A stretch of DNA of 19,045 nucleotides. Origin: Lachnospiraceae bacterium. GTDB lineage: Bacteria; Bacillota; Clostridia; Lachnospirales; Lachnospiraceae. The DNA lies in contig CAAGFP010000259.1 in the NCBI GenBank assembly GCA_900769175.1, positions 1-19,045 of the forward strand, written 5' to 3'. Every line of letters begins with the position of its first letter. Position 1 is the first letter of the stretch. The position numbers and the translations under genes are program-made. The notes under the pieces are model-generated. The model ran no database searches, was not told where the DNA came from, and worked only from the letters and a program-made list of their open reading frames with translations. Below are positions 1 to 8,243 of this stretch, piece after piece.

Positions 1-15
1 ACGCTCTTCCGATCT
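1..15. other. Residual Illumina TruSeq adapter at contig edge
   Basis: The first 15 bases are ACGCTCTTCCGATCT, identical to the 3' end of the common Illumina TruSeq adapter. Natural sequence appears to begin at base 16. This matters because bases 14-16 read on the minus strand form a TAG codon that ends the first gene, and two of its three bases belong to the adapter. Identity is seen directly; the artefact interpretation is inference, but a chance 15-base match exactly at the contig end is very unlikely. Confidence 0.95.
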
Positions 16-283
16 AGGCTTTCTTCAATGCCCTCTTATAACGGATCCGTTCACGGATTCGCTTCGGGGAACGGTAGTAACCGAGGCGGACACACCAGAC
101 ACGAATGACGCGAAGGGGTTTTGCCGCTTTAAAGAAAAAGCTGTTCTTTATCCGGTATAAATTCTCTTCGACTTCTTTCTTCTGTCTTTGTGTCGTAAGA
201 AGCGCGGAATTGAGTTCCATATTCTGTTTTTTTAGTTTTTCACACTGCGAGCGCAGATATAACAATTCTTCCTTTTCGTCCAT
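16..283 (-). CDS. Partial protein, N-terminal coiled coil; probable glycosyltransferase start
   Basis: This is the 5' end of a gene running off the left edge; about 89 residues remain and the apparent stop is made by adapter bases. ATG at 281-283 has an ideal ribosome site (GGAGG, six bases upstream) and lies 29 bases after the preceding glycosyltransferase, so it is in the same operon. Residues 3-48 are charged and heptad-like, consistent with a coiled coil. They are followed by a basic segment (around residues 48-89) with the motif KNSFFFKAAKPLRVIR. Similar coiled-coil-plus-basic starts precede GT domains in large multidomain surface-glycan glycosyltransferases of Firmicutes, so this is my best guess. 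No catalytic motif is visible in what remains. In WbdD-type systems a coiled coil acts as a chain-length ruler, but no such role can be shown here. Confidence 0.75.
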
Positions 284-312
284 ATACGGCCTCCGGATTT
301 ATTTCATCCCTG

Positions 313-2319
313 TCAATCTATTGTTAATGTTCTACCCGTATCCTGATAGAGTCTTCTTCTTGCGGCATGGTCGATTGCAAACACACCGATTCTGTAAGTG
401 TCTTTCGGGAGTTCACTCTCCGTCACGAAATTGCAAAAGCCGGCCATTTTGATATTCTCGGTTTCCGGAAATCCTCCTTCCAGATTCATACGCAGATACC
501 CCTTCATCGGCATTTCGTAGGTGAAACCTGTTTCGCCTTCAAAAATCATCCGGTAAGTAAATCTTACATTATCAATCTGAGGAATCACGGCAAATCCCTG
601 AAGAACATAGAATGTTTCCCCAAAAGATTTAAGGAATTCTTCTTTTTCTAGCCGGTCGAAAACAACATGGATACCGCCGGGATATTTATGATAATCCTTC
701 TTTGTCCTTCTCGGACATTCTGCTTTCGTCTTTTTTCGTTCAAAACAGTTTTCCATATCAAATCCGAGCTCCGAGCCGCCGCTTATGCATGCGCCCTCAT
801 ACGGGTCCGTCCGGTAGAATTGGGGATGCGCCCGGTATAAAAGTTTGCGTTCCTTTGAAAGCCGCTCCATTTTATCCGCAGATAAAACATCCGCTCCGCG
901 GCTTAGGGATTCATGATGGTATAAAATACAGTCGTTGCGGATTACATTCACAAGCCCTTTTTCAATCAACCGGAAGCAAAAATCCACGTCATTATATGCA
1001 ACTTTCAGTTCTTCGTTCAGTCCACACAAATCATCATAATATTCGGTCTTTACCATCAGACAGGCACCGGTCACGCCAAGGCAGTTTGATACCAGACGGT
1101 TTCTTCCGTGATGATAGATTTCGTTATCATCATAAGTGATAAATTTATGAACAGGGCCATCCACTGCATTCGTAATTCCGACATGCTGAATTCGGGAGGA
1201 ATCGGGGTATAAAAGTTTCGCTCCCACCGCGCCGACGCCCGGTTGCATTGCCTGGGACAGCATCCGTTTAATGGCGTGGGAAGACTTCACTTCCATGTCG
1301 TCATTTAATAAAAGAAGGTATTCCCCGTCCGCTTTCGTTCTGGCTAAATTGTTCATGTGCGAGTAATTGAATTCCTGCTTTTCATAAACATAAGTAAAAT
1401 GCAGCGTCCCGGACATTTGTTCCGTTTCTTTCCGGGCCGTCTCTTCACTTCCGTTATCCACAACGATAATTTCTATATTCTGATAATCATTGATTTCTCT
1501 TAACGATACAATACAGCGCCTTAATACATCCGGATGGTCTTTGGTCGGAATCAGAACAGACACTTTCGGTTCCGGTGACGTATCATATACAACATGTGAG
1601 ATTCCGTATTCATCCGGCACAAGACTTGCACGGATATCAAATTCCGTAAAACATTCTTCCTTTAATGCATCAAATTCTTTTTCACAGCCGCGCATCAATC
1701 GTTCCGCAGCCGATACATCTTTAAGATAAACATGACTGAGCACATCGGATATTTTACCGATTCGTTCCGATTTGTACATCAGCCAGAGTTTTAATACAAA
1801 AGAGTATGCGCTCTCAAAGGCCGTTCCCTGAAAAGGAGTGATTTCTTCTGCCGGTTTCCTTAAAACCGCAAACATACTTCCGACATAAAACCAGGACAGA
1901 ATCGTTTCCTTAGACGGAACCGGCTTCATGAAAGGAAACAAACGTTTTGAGGCAGGAATACGGGTAACCGTCTGCTGTTCCGGCTTCTTCCCCTCCACAT
2001 AATCTTCATCCGCATAAAGCATCACACATTCGGGATGTTCATAAAAATAAGCCGAAATCAATCCTTGTGCAAAAGGAGACAGAACCGCTTCGTCGGATAA
2101 AAAAATCACGATATCTTTTTCGGAAGAAGATAAATCAAATCCATCCTTATAATTTCTGATTTCCACCGAAAGACAGTTTGCATTCGAAACAGTTGATTTC
2201 TTCTTTTCCTCCCTTTTTATGAATTCATCATAAGAATTCTGTGCGCGAAGGCATGCTTTTTTATATTTTTTTCGGTACGGAGTAAGCAACATCTCCTGAA
2301 TTATTTTTTTGACCGGCAT
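313..2319 (-). CDS. Large GT2-family glycosyltransferase (rhamnosyltransferase/RfbF-like)
   Basis: A 668-residue predicted cytoplasmic or membrane-associated glycosyltransferase adding sugars to a surface polysaccharide. Residues 65-200 form a degenerate GT2-like half with the LYADED motif (101-106) typical of long O-antigen or rhamnan glycosyltransferases. Residues 250-500 form a full GT2 domain: PKVSVLIPTKDHPDVLRRC start, metal-binding NDD at 339-341, NDVDF at 443-447, and a late HHES at 468-471. The last ~120 residues (545-665) are beta-rich and resemble the accessory beta-sandwich found at the ends of many such Firmicutes enzymes. ATG at 2317-2319 has AGGAG five bases upstream. It follows the methyltransferase/kinase-like gene by 58 bases. 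Donor and linkage cannot be read from sequence; rhamnose or mannose are both possible. Confidence 0.88.
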   Translation of the reverse strand: MPVKKIIQEMLLTPYRKKYKKACLRAQNSYDEFIKREEKKKSTVSNANCLSVEIRNYKDGFDLSSSEKDIVIFLSDEAVLSPFAQGLISAYFYEHPECVMLYADEDYVEGKKPEQQTVTRIPASKRLFPFMKPVPSKETILSWFYVGSMFAVLRKPAEEITPFQGTAFESAYSFVLKLWLMYKSERIGKISDVLSHVYLKDVSAAERLMRGCEKEFDALKEECFTEFDIRASLVPDEYGISHVVYDTSPEPKVSVLIPTKDHPDVLRRCIVSLREINDYQNIEIIVVDNGSEETARKETEQMSGTLHFTYVYEKQEFNYSHMNNLARTKADGEYLLLLNDDMEVKSSHAIKRMLSQAMQPGVGAVGAKLLYPDSSRIQHVGITNAVDGPVHKFITYDDNEIYHHGRNRLVSNCLGVTGACLMVKTEYYDDLCGLNEELKVAYNDVDFCFRLIEKGLVNVIRNDCILYHHESLSRGADVLSADKMERLSKERKLLYRAHPQFYRTDPYEGACISGGSELGFDMENCFERKKTKAECPRRTKKDYHKYPGGIHVVFDRLEKEEFLKSFGETFYVLQGFAVIPQIDNVRFTYRMIFEGETGFTYEMPMKGYLRMNLEGGFPETENIKMAGFCNFVTESELPKDTYRIGVFAIDHAARRRLYQDTGRTLTID

Positions 2320-2377
2320 ACAAACTCCTGTAACTTATTGATTTAAAAAATACACATAATCGGATTGAGCGGACATA

Positions 2378-4417
2378 TCAGCAAAGGCGGATTGCCGCAT
2401 CTGCCGAAATACATTCCAGACGCATGGATACCTTCATAACGGCATCCGCACCCTGAAGATATTCACGGATTCTGAATGCAATATGAGGGTCATCATTGGC
2501 AAACAGAATTGCATCTTTCTTTAGAAGCTTTCCGTTATGTCCGTTTCGAACCAGACGTTTTTTCATCAGTTCCGGCAAAACCTCAACTCCGTTCACCGTA
2601 ACGGAACGAAAGATTACAATGCAGGGCTGATTGGTCGGATCGATGCGGATATTTATTAAATCCTGTTTTAATTTCACAGAAAAATCCAGTTCTTTTCCGC
2701 ATCTCCTCATGTTCTGTATAAAATAGGAATTCGCTTCACTAAAACCTTCCCCGGAATCTTCATAGATTTGAAGTGCAGGCTTCGAAGAGCCGGTTTCCGA
2801 TTTAATATAATCCATGGAGAATGCCGGATTTCCGATTTGATGACGGATTTCACACAAAGCAAGTCTGGGTCCCTGAATTTCTTTCTGAAACTGTTGTTCC
2901 CTCTCTAAGATGTCTGCAAACCCTTCTTTGGTAAACAGCTTCTTTCCGTTTTCTTCTTCCCATTTTTCAAGCCATGGCTGAATCACTTCTCTTTTACTGC
3001 TGCCTAAGAGGTAGCAGTAAACCGCACGTGTAATAATCTCATCCGGGTTGATTGCAGTTTCTTTGCACCATTCATAATCGATTGCGGTATATTTGCCGTC
3101 TGATACGAAAATATTCTGAAAAATCAGGTCATAATTCGTAATCGGAAATTCCTCATTATATCGAATCACAGATACATATTTATGAAATTCATTCAGAAAT
3201 CCCTGTGAGTCATTATGCTCTACATATGAGTCCATCACTTCTTCGAGCGTCTGTCCGGAAATAAACTCAAATTCCGCCCCCTCATCCTTCATCGCCATAC
3301 GATTGATGGAAAGCTCACTTCCCGCAAAGCGTTTACACAAAAGGCTGTAATAACGTTCCATTGCCTCCACATGGGCGGTAGCGTGTGAATTGGCAGGTTT
3401 TTTCCATACCGTCTTTTTGTTTTCGTTTTCTTCAATACTTGTTACAATACAGAAACGGTCATCCCTGTCATTGGAAAACCTTGCATATTTTACTGAAGGT
3501 GCAGTTCCGGTTACCAGAAGATAGGAATTCGAATACTCCGGAAAACTGTCTTCACGAATCATTTCATCAAAGGCAAGTTCTTCATCGAATAAAATCATGC
3601 GTTCCCGGTCAAAATTCCGGATATTGTCATGAAGTTCGCCAATTTGCGGCAGTCTTTCATCCGAAAAAACAGTATGTGCAAACTTATAATCCGGATACGG
3701 ATAATAGAAATGATAGTCCGAAATTCCGGCATTATGAAGAATCCGTTCCAGTCGTTTTCTTGTAAAGGTTCTCGCGCTTCCGCCGTTTGGATACCCCTCT
3801 ATCCCATCAAAATACTTTCCGGAGTGATCCTCCTTACAGCCTGAAAGATATTTGAGCCCCATACGGTTTTCAATTGCAATCACAAGATGACCGTCCGGTT
3901 TTAAATGCTTTTTCAGGATTAACAAAAAATCCTCAAACGGAGTATCCGTTCCCATATACCCAATTGCATACTCAAAAACACCAATCAGACAAACATAATC
4001 ATAATCATGATCCAGCGTTTTCTCGATATCCTTGAAATTCCCCACATGAATGCTTAAATTCGTCTCATCTTTATGGCGGTAGGCATTGATCATGCTTCGT
4101 TTCCTCGATAAATCAATACAGGTTACTTCTCCTGCCATACGACAAAACGCACCGGTAATCGCACCGCAGCCGGAGCCGACTTCCAGAATTTTATCCGTCT
4201 TCTTAATCGGAAGCCAGCTTACAATATTTTCCCGGATGGGGGATAAATGATAAAGGAACGGCCAGCTCTGTCGTTCCTCGATTATTTCACGAAAACTTTC
4301 GGGGTTTTTGGTGCAGGCAACCTCTAAGAGTTCCTCTTCCACATCACCGTCACAATAGTAATCCTCTCCTGGATAAAATGTTTTATCTAAAATAATATTG
4401 CCAATTTTCTCCTGCAT
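2378..4417 (-). CDS. SAM methyltransferase fused to kinase-like domain (WbdD-like architecture)
   Basis: A 679-residue protein. Residues 60-245 are a class I SAM-dependent methyltransferase: motif I is ILEVGSGCGAITG (77-89), followed by an acidic strand end CIDLS (100-104). Residues 305-530 look like a protein-kinase/APH-type fold: candidate beta-3 lysine K339/K340, helix glutamate E351, hinge-like FEFISGQTLEE (383-393), catalytic-loop-like NYDLIFQN (428-435), and metal-site-like IDYEW (446-450). Histidine of the usual HxD is Asn here. Residues 575-679 are beta-rich with an IRIDP motif and may be a glycan-binding sandwich. A longer reading frame starts at TTG 4462, but ATG at 4417 is preferred because AAAGGTG lies at normal spacing before it. 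It directly follows wzt, the order seen for wbdD in E. coli O9a, suggesting chain capping (inference). Methyl acceptor and kinase activity are unproven. Confidence 0.8.
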   Translation of the reverse strand: MQEKIGNIILDKTFYPGEDYYCDGDVEEELLEVACTKNPESFREIIEERQSWPFLYHLSPIRENIVSWLPIKKTDKILEVGSGCGAITGAFCRMAGEVTCIDLSRKRSMINAYRHKDETNLSIHVGNFKDIEKTLDHDYDYVCLIGVFEYAIGYMGTDTPFEDFLLILKKHLKPDGHLVIAIENRMGLKYLSGCKEDHSGKYFDGIEGYPNGGSARTFTRKRLERILHNAGISDYHFYYPYPDYKFAHTVFSDERLPQIGELHDNIRNFDRERMILFDEELAFDEMIREDSFPEYSNSYLLVTGTAPSVKYARFSNDRDDRFCIVTSIEENENKKTVWKKPANSHATAHVEAMERYYSLLCKRFAGSELSINRMAMKDEGAEFEFISGQTLEEVMDSYVEHNDSQGFLNEFHKYVSVIRYNEEFPITNYDLIFQNIFVSDGKYTAIDYEWCKETAINPDEIITRAVYCYLLGSSKREVIQPWLEKWEEENGKKLFTKEGFADILEREQQFQKEIQGPRLALCEIRHQIGNPAFSMDYIKSETGSSKPALQIYEDSGEGFSEANSYFIQNMRRCGKELDFSVKLKQDLINIRIDPTNQPCIVIFRSVTVNGVEVLPELMKKRLVRNGHNGKLLKKDAILFANDDPHIAFRIREYLQGADAVMKVSMRLECISADAAIRLC

Positions 4418-4453
4418 GCAATCACCTTTCAGGGACTGTGTCCGTCCACTTCC

Positions 4454-4469
4454 TGACACCAAGGTGTCA
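4454..4469. repeat. Perfect 7-bp inverted repeat between wzt and methyltransferase gene
   Basis: TGACACC and GGTGTCA are separated by AA. On the transcribed strand this folds as a 6-bp stem with a CTTG tetraloop. It sits in the 150-base gap between wzt and the methyltransferase/kinase-like gene, about 37 bases before the latter's ATG. No T-run follows, so it is not a typical terminator. It could be an operator-like palindrome or an RNA-stability element; function unknown. Confidence 0.45.
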
Positions 4470-4496
4470 TTTTGATTTCAAAACTCTTCTCTGTAT

Positions 4497-4522
4497 GATT
4501 TCTCGGTTTATCCCGGGAAATC
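4497..4522. repeat. Imperfect hairpin in wzt-methyltransferase gap
   Basis: GATTTCTCGG pairs with CCGGGAAATC across a six-base loop, giving a 10-bp stem with one imperfect pair. It lies downstream of the wzt stop and might slow transcription or protect mRNA. There is no T-rich tail on the minus strand, so I do not call it a terminator. Confidence 0.35.
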
Positions 4523-4541
4523 AAATCTTTATATCCGGCTG

Positions 4542-4586
4542 TCATTTCCCAATTGTAACTGTCGAACTCATATCTTGGAATCCTGC
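4542..4586 (-). pseudogene. Frameshifted remnant copy of the wzt 3' end
   Basis: Just past and overlapping the wzt stop is a second copy of the sequence that encodes the Wzt C-terminus. Bases 4551-4586 match 4598-4633 at 29 of 36 positions, offset by 47 bases, which shifts the frame. In its own frame the remnant reads AGFQDMSSTVTIGK then stop (TGA at 4542-4544), against VGFYDMNSTVSI in the active copy. This indicates a decayed tandem duplication or a scar from recombination with a related wzt. The match is seen directly; the origin is inference. Confidence 0.7.
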
Positions 4587-5857
4587 TTCAACTTCTTAAT
4601 TGAAACTGTCGAGTTCATATCATAGAACCCTACCGTATCTTTATCCGAAATACAGGTAATATTTATTACATCATACAACCGGTGATAAACCGTGAACTCG
4701 CTGCCCTCATAACCGGTCAGACCGAGAGAGAGCAGATACTCCCCGCCTTGCAGATTCATATCCTGTTCAAAGGTAATCTCCAGTTCCTCTGCTGCTTTTA
4801 ATGGCTCTAAATACGCCTTCTCGACCATCGTATTGGTACCGGTAATCTCCATTCCTTTCACATTTTTAATCGTGAAAGCAAAAATAGGAGCTTCAATGGT
4901 TTCATTCGCCTTTACCTTCATATGAATTTGAAATTTACTGCCCTTGATAATGGCATTGCTCGTCCGGTTATTCGCATCACTAATGCTGTAGCCGGTAATC
5001 TCTGCTTTTTTCGTTCCGTATATCAAAGTATCCGGATTCATGCCGCGCTTCATACATTCCTCTATTTCCTGCGCGTCTTTTTCATTCCCACCGGATTTTG
5101 ATTCATTCGTAGTCTGATACTGACCGACCAAAACCTGCTTATATGCATCTATCATTTGCTTGCAGGGACCTTCACCGAGTTTTTCCCCCTTGTTTAACAG
5201 AATGACTCTGTCGCAGTATTTCGCGATTGAACTTAAGTCATGACTTACGAATAAAATAGTCTTTCCCATTTTCTTGAATTCATCGAACTTACGATAACAT
5301 TTCGTCTGGAAAAATACATCACCGACCGAAAGCGCTTCATCCACAATCAGAATTTCGGGATCAATATTGATTGCAACCGCAAAAGCCAGACGCACAAACA
5401 TACCGGAGGAATAAGTCTTAACCGGCTGATTTACAAACTCGCCAATCTCTGCGAAATCCAGAATGTCCTGAAGCTTTGCATCAATCTCCTCTTTCGAAAA
5501 CCCAATCATGGTTCCGTTCAGATAAATGTTTTCAAGACCGGTATATTCCTGATTGAAGCCCGCTCCAAGTTCCAGCAAAGCCGAAATTCTTCCGTTTACC
5601 GTTACATTTCCGCTCGTCGGATGCAATACTCCGGTAATAATCTTTAAAATTGTGGATTTCCCGGATCCGTTTGTCCCGATAATACCGACCGTTTCCCCCT
5701 TCTTGATTTCAAAATCCACATCTTTCAGGGCATGGTGCTCTCCGTATTTCTTCCATGGCATCAGATGAAAGGTATCAATCAGTCTGTCGATGGGTTTTGG
5801 ATACATTTTATATACTTTATTTACTTTTTCAACCTTAATGATTGTTTCTTCCTGCAT
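4568..5857 (-). CDS. wzt: ABC transporter ATPase for polysaccharide export, with Wzt C-terminal glycan-recognition domain
   Basis: A 429-residue ATPase that powers export of a polyprenyl-linked polysaccharide with Wzm. The nucleotide-binding domain spans residues 5-245: Walker A GTNGSGKST (61-69), signature YSSGM (149-153), Walker B ILIVDE (169-174), switch histidine H206 in FVSHD. After a polar linker (248-272), residues 280-405 form a beta-rich Wzt_C-type domain. In E. coli O8/O9a that domain binds the modified non-reducing end of the glycan, so an extended Wzt usually means export is coupled to chain termination. TagH-type teichoic-acid ATPases are the alternative, but the C-terminal domain favours Wzt. 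ATG has AGGAG at normal spacing. The gene lies 71 bases after wzm and 150 bases before the methyltransferase/kinase-like gene. The final residues KKLKQDSKI arise from a frame change at a duplicated 3' end. Confidence 0.92.
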   Translation of the reverse strand: MQEETIIKVEKVNKVYKMYPKPIDRLIDTFHLMPWKKYGEHHALKDVDFEIKKGETVGIIGTNGSGKSTILKIITGVLHPTSGNVTVNGRISALLELGAGFNQEYTGLENIYLNGTMIGFSKEEIDAKLQDILDFAEIGEFVNQPVKTYSSGMFVRLAFAVAINIDPEILIVDEALSVGDVFFQTKCYRKFDEFKKMGKTILFVSHDLSSIAKYCDRVILLNKGEKLGEGPCKQMIDAYKQVLVGQYQTTNESKSGGNEKDAQEIEECMKRGMNPDTLIYGTKKAEITGYSISDANNRTSNAIIKGSKFQIHMKVKANETIEAPIFAFTIKNVKGMEITGTNTMVEKAYLEPLKAAEELEITFEQDMNLQGGEYLLSLGLTGYEGSEFTVYHRLYDVINITCISDKDTVGFYDMNSTVSIKKLKQDSKI

Positions 5858-5928
5858 TAAAAAACTCCTATATTATGTCACATTTCGGAATTGAGTTTCA
5901 GGCAGAACCTGTGTGTTAGTTGCAGCTT

Positions 5929-6921
5929 CTACAATACGTCCGCGAAATGAATTTTCAGTTTTTTGAATATCAGACTTCCAATTCCGAAAATCACGACTAC
6001 CATAATCCAGAAATACATCGTCGAATAGAAATCCTCAAAGAACCATTGCTTTTCAAACAAGGCGGAACGGTATCCGTTTACAATGTAAAAAACAGGATTC
6101 AATTTAAAGATGATACGATATTTTTCGGGAATTCGTGTAATCTCCCAAAGAATCGGAGTTGCCCACATTCCAAGCTGTAAGCATATGTTAATAATCTGTG
6201 ATAAGTCACGGAAAAATACTACGATTGCGCAGGTGGAATAACTCAATGCCAATACAAGGACAAACATGCAGAAGCTGAAATACAATATCTGTATCAGATA
6301 AATACTGGGCGTATATCCATAGCAGAAATATAAAATCAGCATCACCAGCGCAAAAAATACGTGAATGAAGGTTGCTGCAATAATTTTAATAATCGGCAGA
6401 ATACTGATTTTAAATACGACCTTTTTGACAAGGTAATTGTATTCAAGCATGGAATTTGTTCCGCTAATCAAAGCTTCGTTGAAATAAAACCAGGGAACCA
6501 GACCTGCAGTCAGCCACAATACATACGGTGCCGTGACGCCTCCCGCTGCCAGATCCGCCTTTGAAGGAAAAATCAGACCGAATACACAATAATACATAAT
6601 GACTGTCACTACAGGCTGTACAAACGCCCAGACGCGTCCCATGGTAGAGCCTGCATAACGGGTCTTAAAGTCATTGCGCGCAAGTTTCCAGATTAATTTC
6701 CGGTTCTGCCATAATTCTTTCGGAAGAATGACTATTTTATCATATAATACAATCAAACCGACTGCTCCGATTAAAAGAATGGCACATGCAACTGCTTTCT
6801 TTATTATTTCCTCTGTCGGATTCGCCAAAGGATTCATATGAAAGATAATAGTGGATGCCAGACCTAAGGATATTATAACGATTAATAATATACCGAGCCA
6901 TTTGGGAAATCCTTTTTTCAT
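5929..6921 (-). CDS. wzm: ABC-2 type polysaccharide export permease with N-terminal membrane extension
   Basis: A 330-residue membrane protein forming the channel for polysaccharide export with the neighbouring ATPase. From about residue 70 it matches the Wzm/TagG pattern: WQNRKLIWKLARNDFKTRYA (71-90), then GSTMG, and about six hydrophobic helices to the end, including the conserved VPWFYFNEAL (142-151) and FFRDLSQI (236-243) stretches. Before this is an unusual extension of about 70 residues with two further hydrophobic helices (about 7-28 and 43-61); most Wzm proteins begin near the amphipathic gate helix. ATG at 6921 is two bases after the GH25 gene's stop codon, and its ribosome site (AAAGGG) lies inside that gene's last codons, so the GH25 protein and the exporter are translated together. 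Confidence 0.92.
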   Translation of the reverse strand: MKKGFPKWLGILLIVIISLGLASTIIFHMNPLANPTEEIIKKAVACAILLIGAVGLIVLYDKIVILPKELWQNRKLIWKLARNDFKTRYAGSTMGRVWAFVQPVVTVIMYYCVFGLIFPSKADLAAGGVTAPYVLWLTAGLVPWFYFNEALISGTNSMLEYNYLVKKVVFKISILPIIKIIAATFIHVFFALVMLILYFCYGYTPSIYLIQILYFSFCMFVLVLALSYSTCAIVVFFRDLSQIINICLQLGMWATPILWEITRIPEKYRIIFKLNPVFYIVNGYRSALFEKQWFFEDFYSTMYFWIMVVVIFGIGSLIFKKLKIHFADVL

Positions 6922-6923
6922 TC

Positions 6924-8171
6924 TTATTCCCTTTCTTGTATTTCAATGTATGATTGATTCAAATCCACCCTGCCTTCAATTCCGGGCACGGAACCGTTGG
7001 ATGTATATTGCCAGATTTCATACTTGCCGGTATAAAGCGGCTTCTCACGGTATTCGGCAAGCCATCTGACGAAAGCGGAAAGCTTATCATCATTCAGCTT
7101 ATTGTAAAACCAGCTTCTGCTTGCATAGACGCCGGCATGATATCCGTTTTTCTCTATAGTTTTGCAGAATGCGTCACAGACTGCGGTTCTCGTTGCCACA
7201 TCCAAAGAATCCGCACGACCGCCCGAAGATTCCGTATCGATGAAAATCGGATAATCGAGTGTTTCATCCCCTAACAAAGACAGAACCGCACTTGCTTCTT
7301 CAATTGCTTCCGTCTCGTTGATTGCCTGTGTAAAGAAATACACACCAACCAAAAGTCCGGCTTCCTTTGCCCCTTTGAGATTCTTATAAAAGTAAGGGTC
7401 TTCAACTAAAACACCGGTTTTGGAACCGCGGTATCCGATCCGGATAATCACAAATTCTATGCCGGCTTCCTTCACCTTTTTGAAATCAATTTCTTTATTC
7501 CACTTCGAAACATCAATGCCCAGTTTTGCCTCATCCGTACGCTTCCATGGCGTTGTTTTCTGGGTATCGTCCACATCCGCTGTTGTTTTCTTCGTATCTT
7601 CTGTTAAAGCATCAATTTCATCTTCTGTTTTAATCAAATAGGAAATATCTGCCAGTTCTTCATATTCCAAAGAATCATGGACCGAAATCGAAACCGGTGC
7701 CGTCTTCGGATAATCATTCCCTGCGACAAGTTCCAATTCATATTTCCCGGCCCGCAATCCGCCGATATAAATCATTCCGTCACAATCGATATCCTTATAG
7801 TTTCCGATATCTTTAATGGCAACTTCAAACGCTTTCCCTGCGGCAATATGACCGGATTTATCTAAAATCGTGATTCGAATATCGTTTTTTACGGAGCTAA
7901 CCAAAAGAGAAAAACTTTCTTCATCCGCATTTTCACTGTTTTTCGCATGTGGCTGTTCAGAATCCAGGAATTCGGGATCCTGCAGAAAATCTTTATTTTT
8001 CCCATTATCTGTCGGGCGTTGTGTGATTGTTTCTTCTGAAGTCTTATCCGGATTTCTTTTCTTTCCCGAATTTCCGTTTCTATAGGAATTGCCCAACAAT
8101 ACAACAGCAAGAATGACAGCAATACAAACGGTTGAAACCGCAATTGCTGTTATTAGCACTTTTTTGTTCAT
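6924..8171 (-). CDS. Membrane-anchored GH25 lysozyme-like protein (short form)
   Basis: A 415-residue protein, probably a muramidase acting on peptidoglycan outside the membrane. Residues 5-27 form one hydrophobic helix, likely an uncleaved anchor. Residues 30-90 are a polar linker. Residues 95-180 are a small beta-rich module resembling carboxypeptidase-regulatory/SpaA-like folds, ending in the motif KTEDEID (181-187) that recurs in the larger GH25 protein. Residues 217-412 are the GH25 catalytic domain with GIDVSKW (218-224), FIDTE (310-314) and a C-terminal WQYTSNG. Expected acidic catalytic residues (D220, D312, E314) are present. Its stop is two bases from the wzm start, implying a job linked to export, such as local opening of the wall. 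ATG at 8171 has only a weak ribosome site (GGGAT, long spacing). Confidence 0.9.
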   Translation of the reverse strand: MNKKVLITAIAVSTVCIAVILAVVLLGNSYRNGNSGKKRNPDKTSEETITQRPTDNGKNKDFLQDPEFLDSEQPHAKNSENADEESFSLLVSSVKNDIRITILDKSGHIAAGKAFEVAIKDIGNYKDIDCDGMIYIGGLRAGKYELELVAGNDYPKTAPVSISVHDSLEYEELADISYLIKTEDEIDALTEDTKKTTADVDDTQKTTPWKRTDEAKLGIDVSKWNKEIDFKKVKEAGIEFVIIRIGYRGSKTGVLVEDPYFYKNLKGAKEAGLLVGVYFFTQAINETEAIEEASAVLSLLGDETLDYPIFIDTESSGGRADSLDVATRTAVCDAFCKTIEKNGYHAGVYASRSWFYNKLNDDKLSAFVRWLAEYREKPLYTGKYEIWQYTSNGSVPGIEGRVDLNQSYIEIQERE

Positions 8172-8196
8172 AAATTAAATCCCAACCAACATAATT

Positions 8197-8205
8197 TGTA
8201 TACCA
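8197..8205 (-). promoter_or_regulatory. Possible second -10 element upstream of short GH25 gene
   Basis: TGGTATACA on the minus strand is an extended -10-like element 25 bases before the GH25 ATG. No good -35 lies 17 bases upstream. The same TGGTATAC core, followed closely by AAATT, also precedes the large GH25 gene, which suggests shared control, though the better promoter for this gene is at 8290-8318. Confidence 0.35.
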
Positions 8206-8243
8206 TTCCGTATCCTTAAGTGTTCCGGCACAAATCCGGTTCC

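Noticed and set aside
4418..4462. Upstream TTG start adding 15 residues to the methyltransferase/kinase-like protein
   Set aside because: ATG 4417 has AAAGGTG at normal spacing; the extension runs through a palindrome and looks non-coding.
4497..4522. Intrinsic terminator after wzt
   Set aside because: The stem is imperfect and lacks a following T-run on the transcribed strand.
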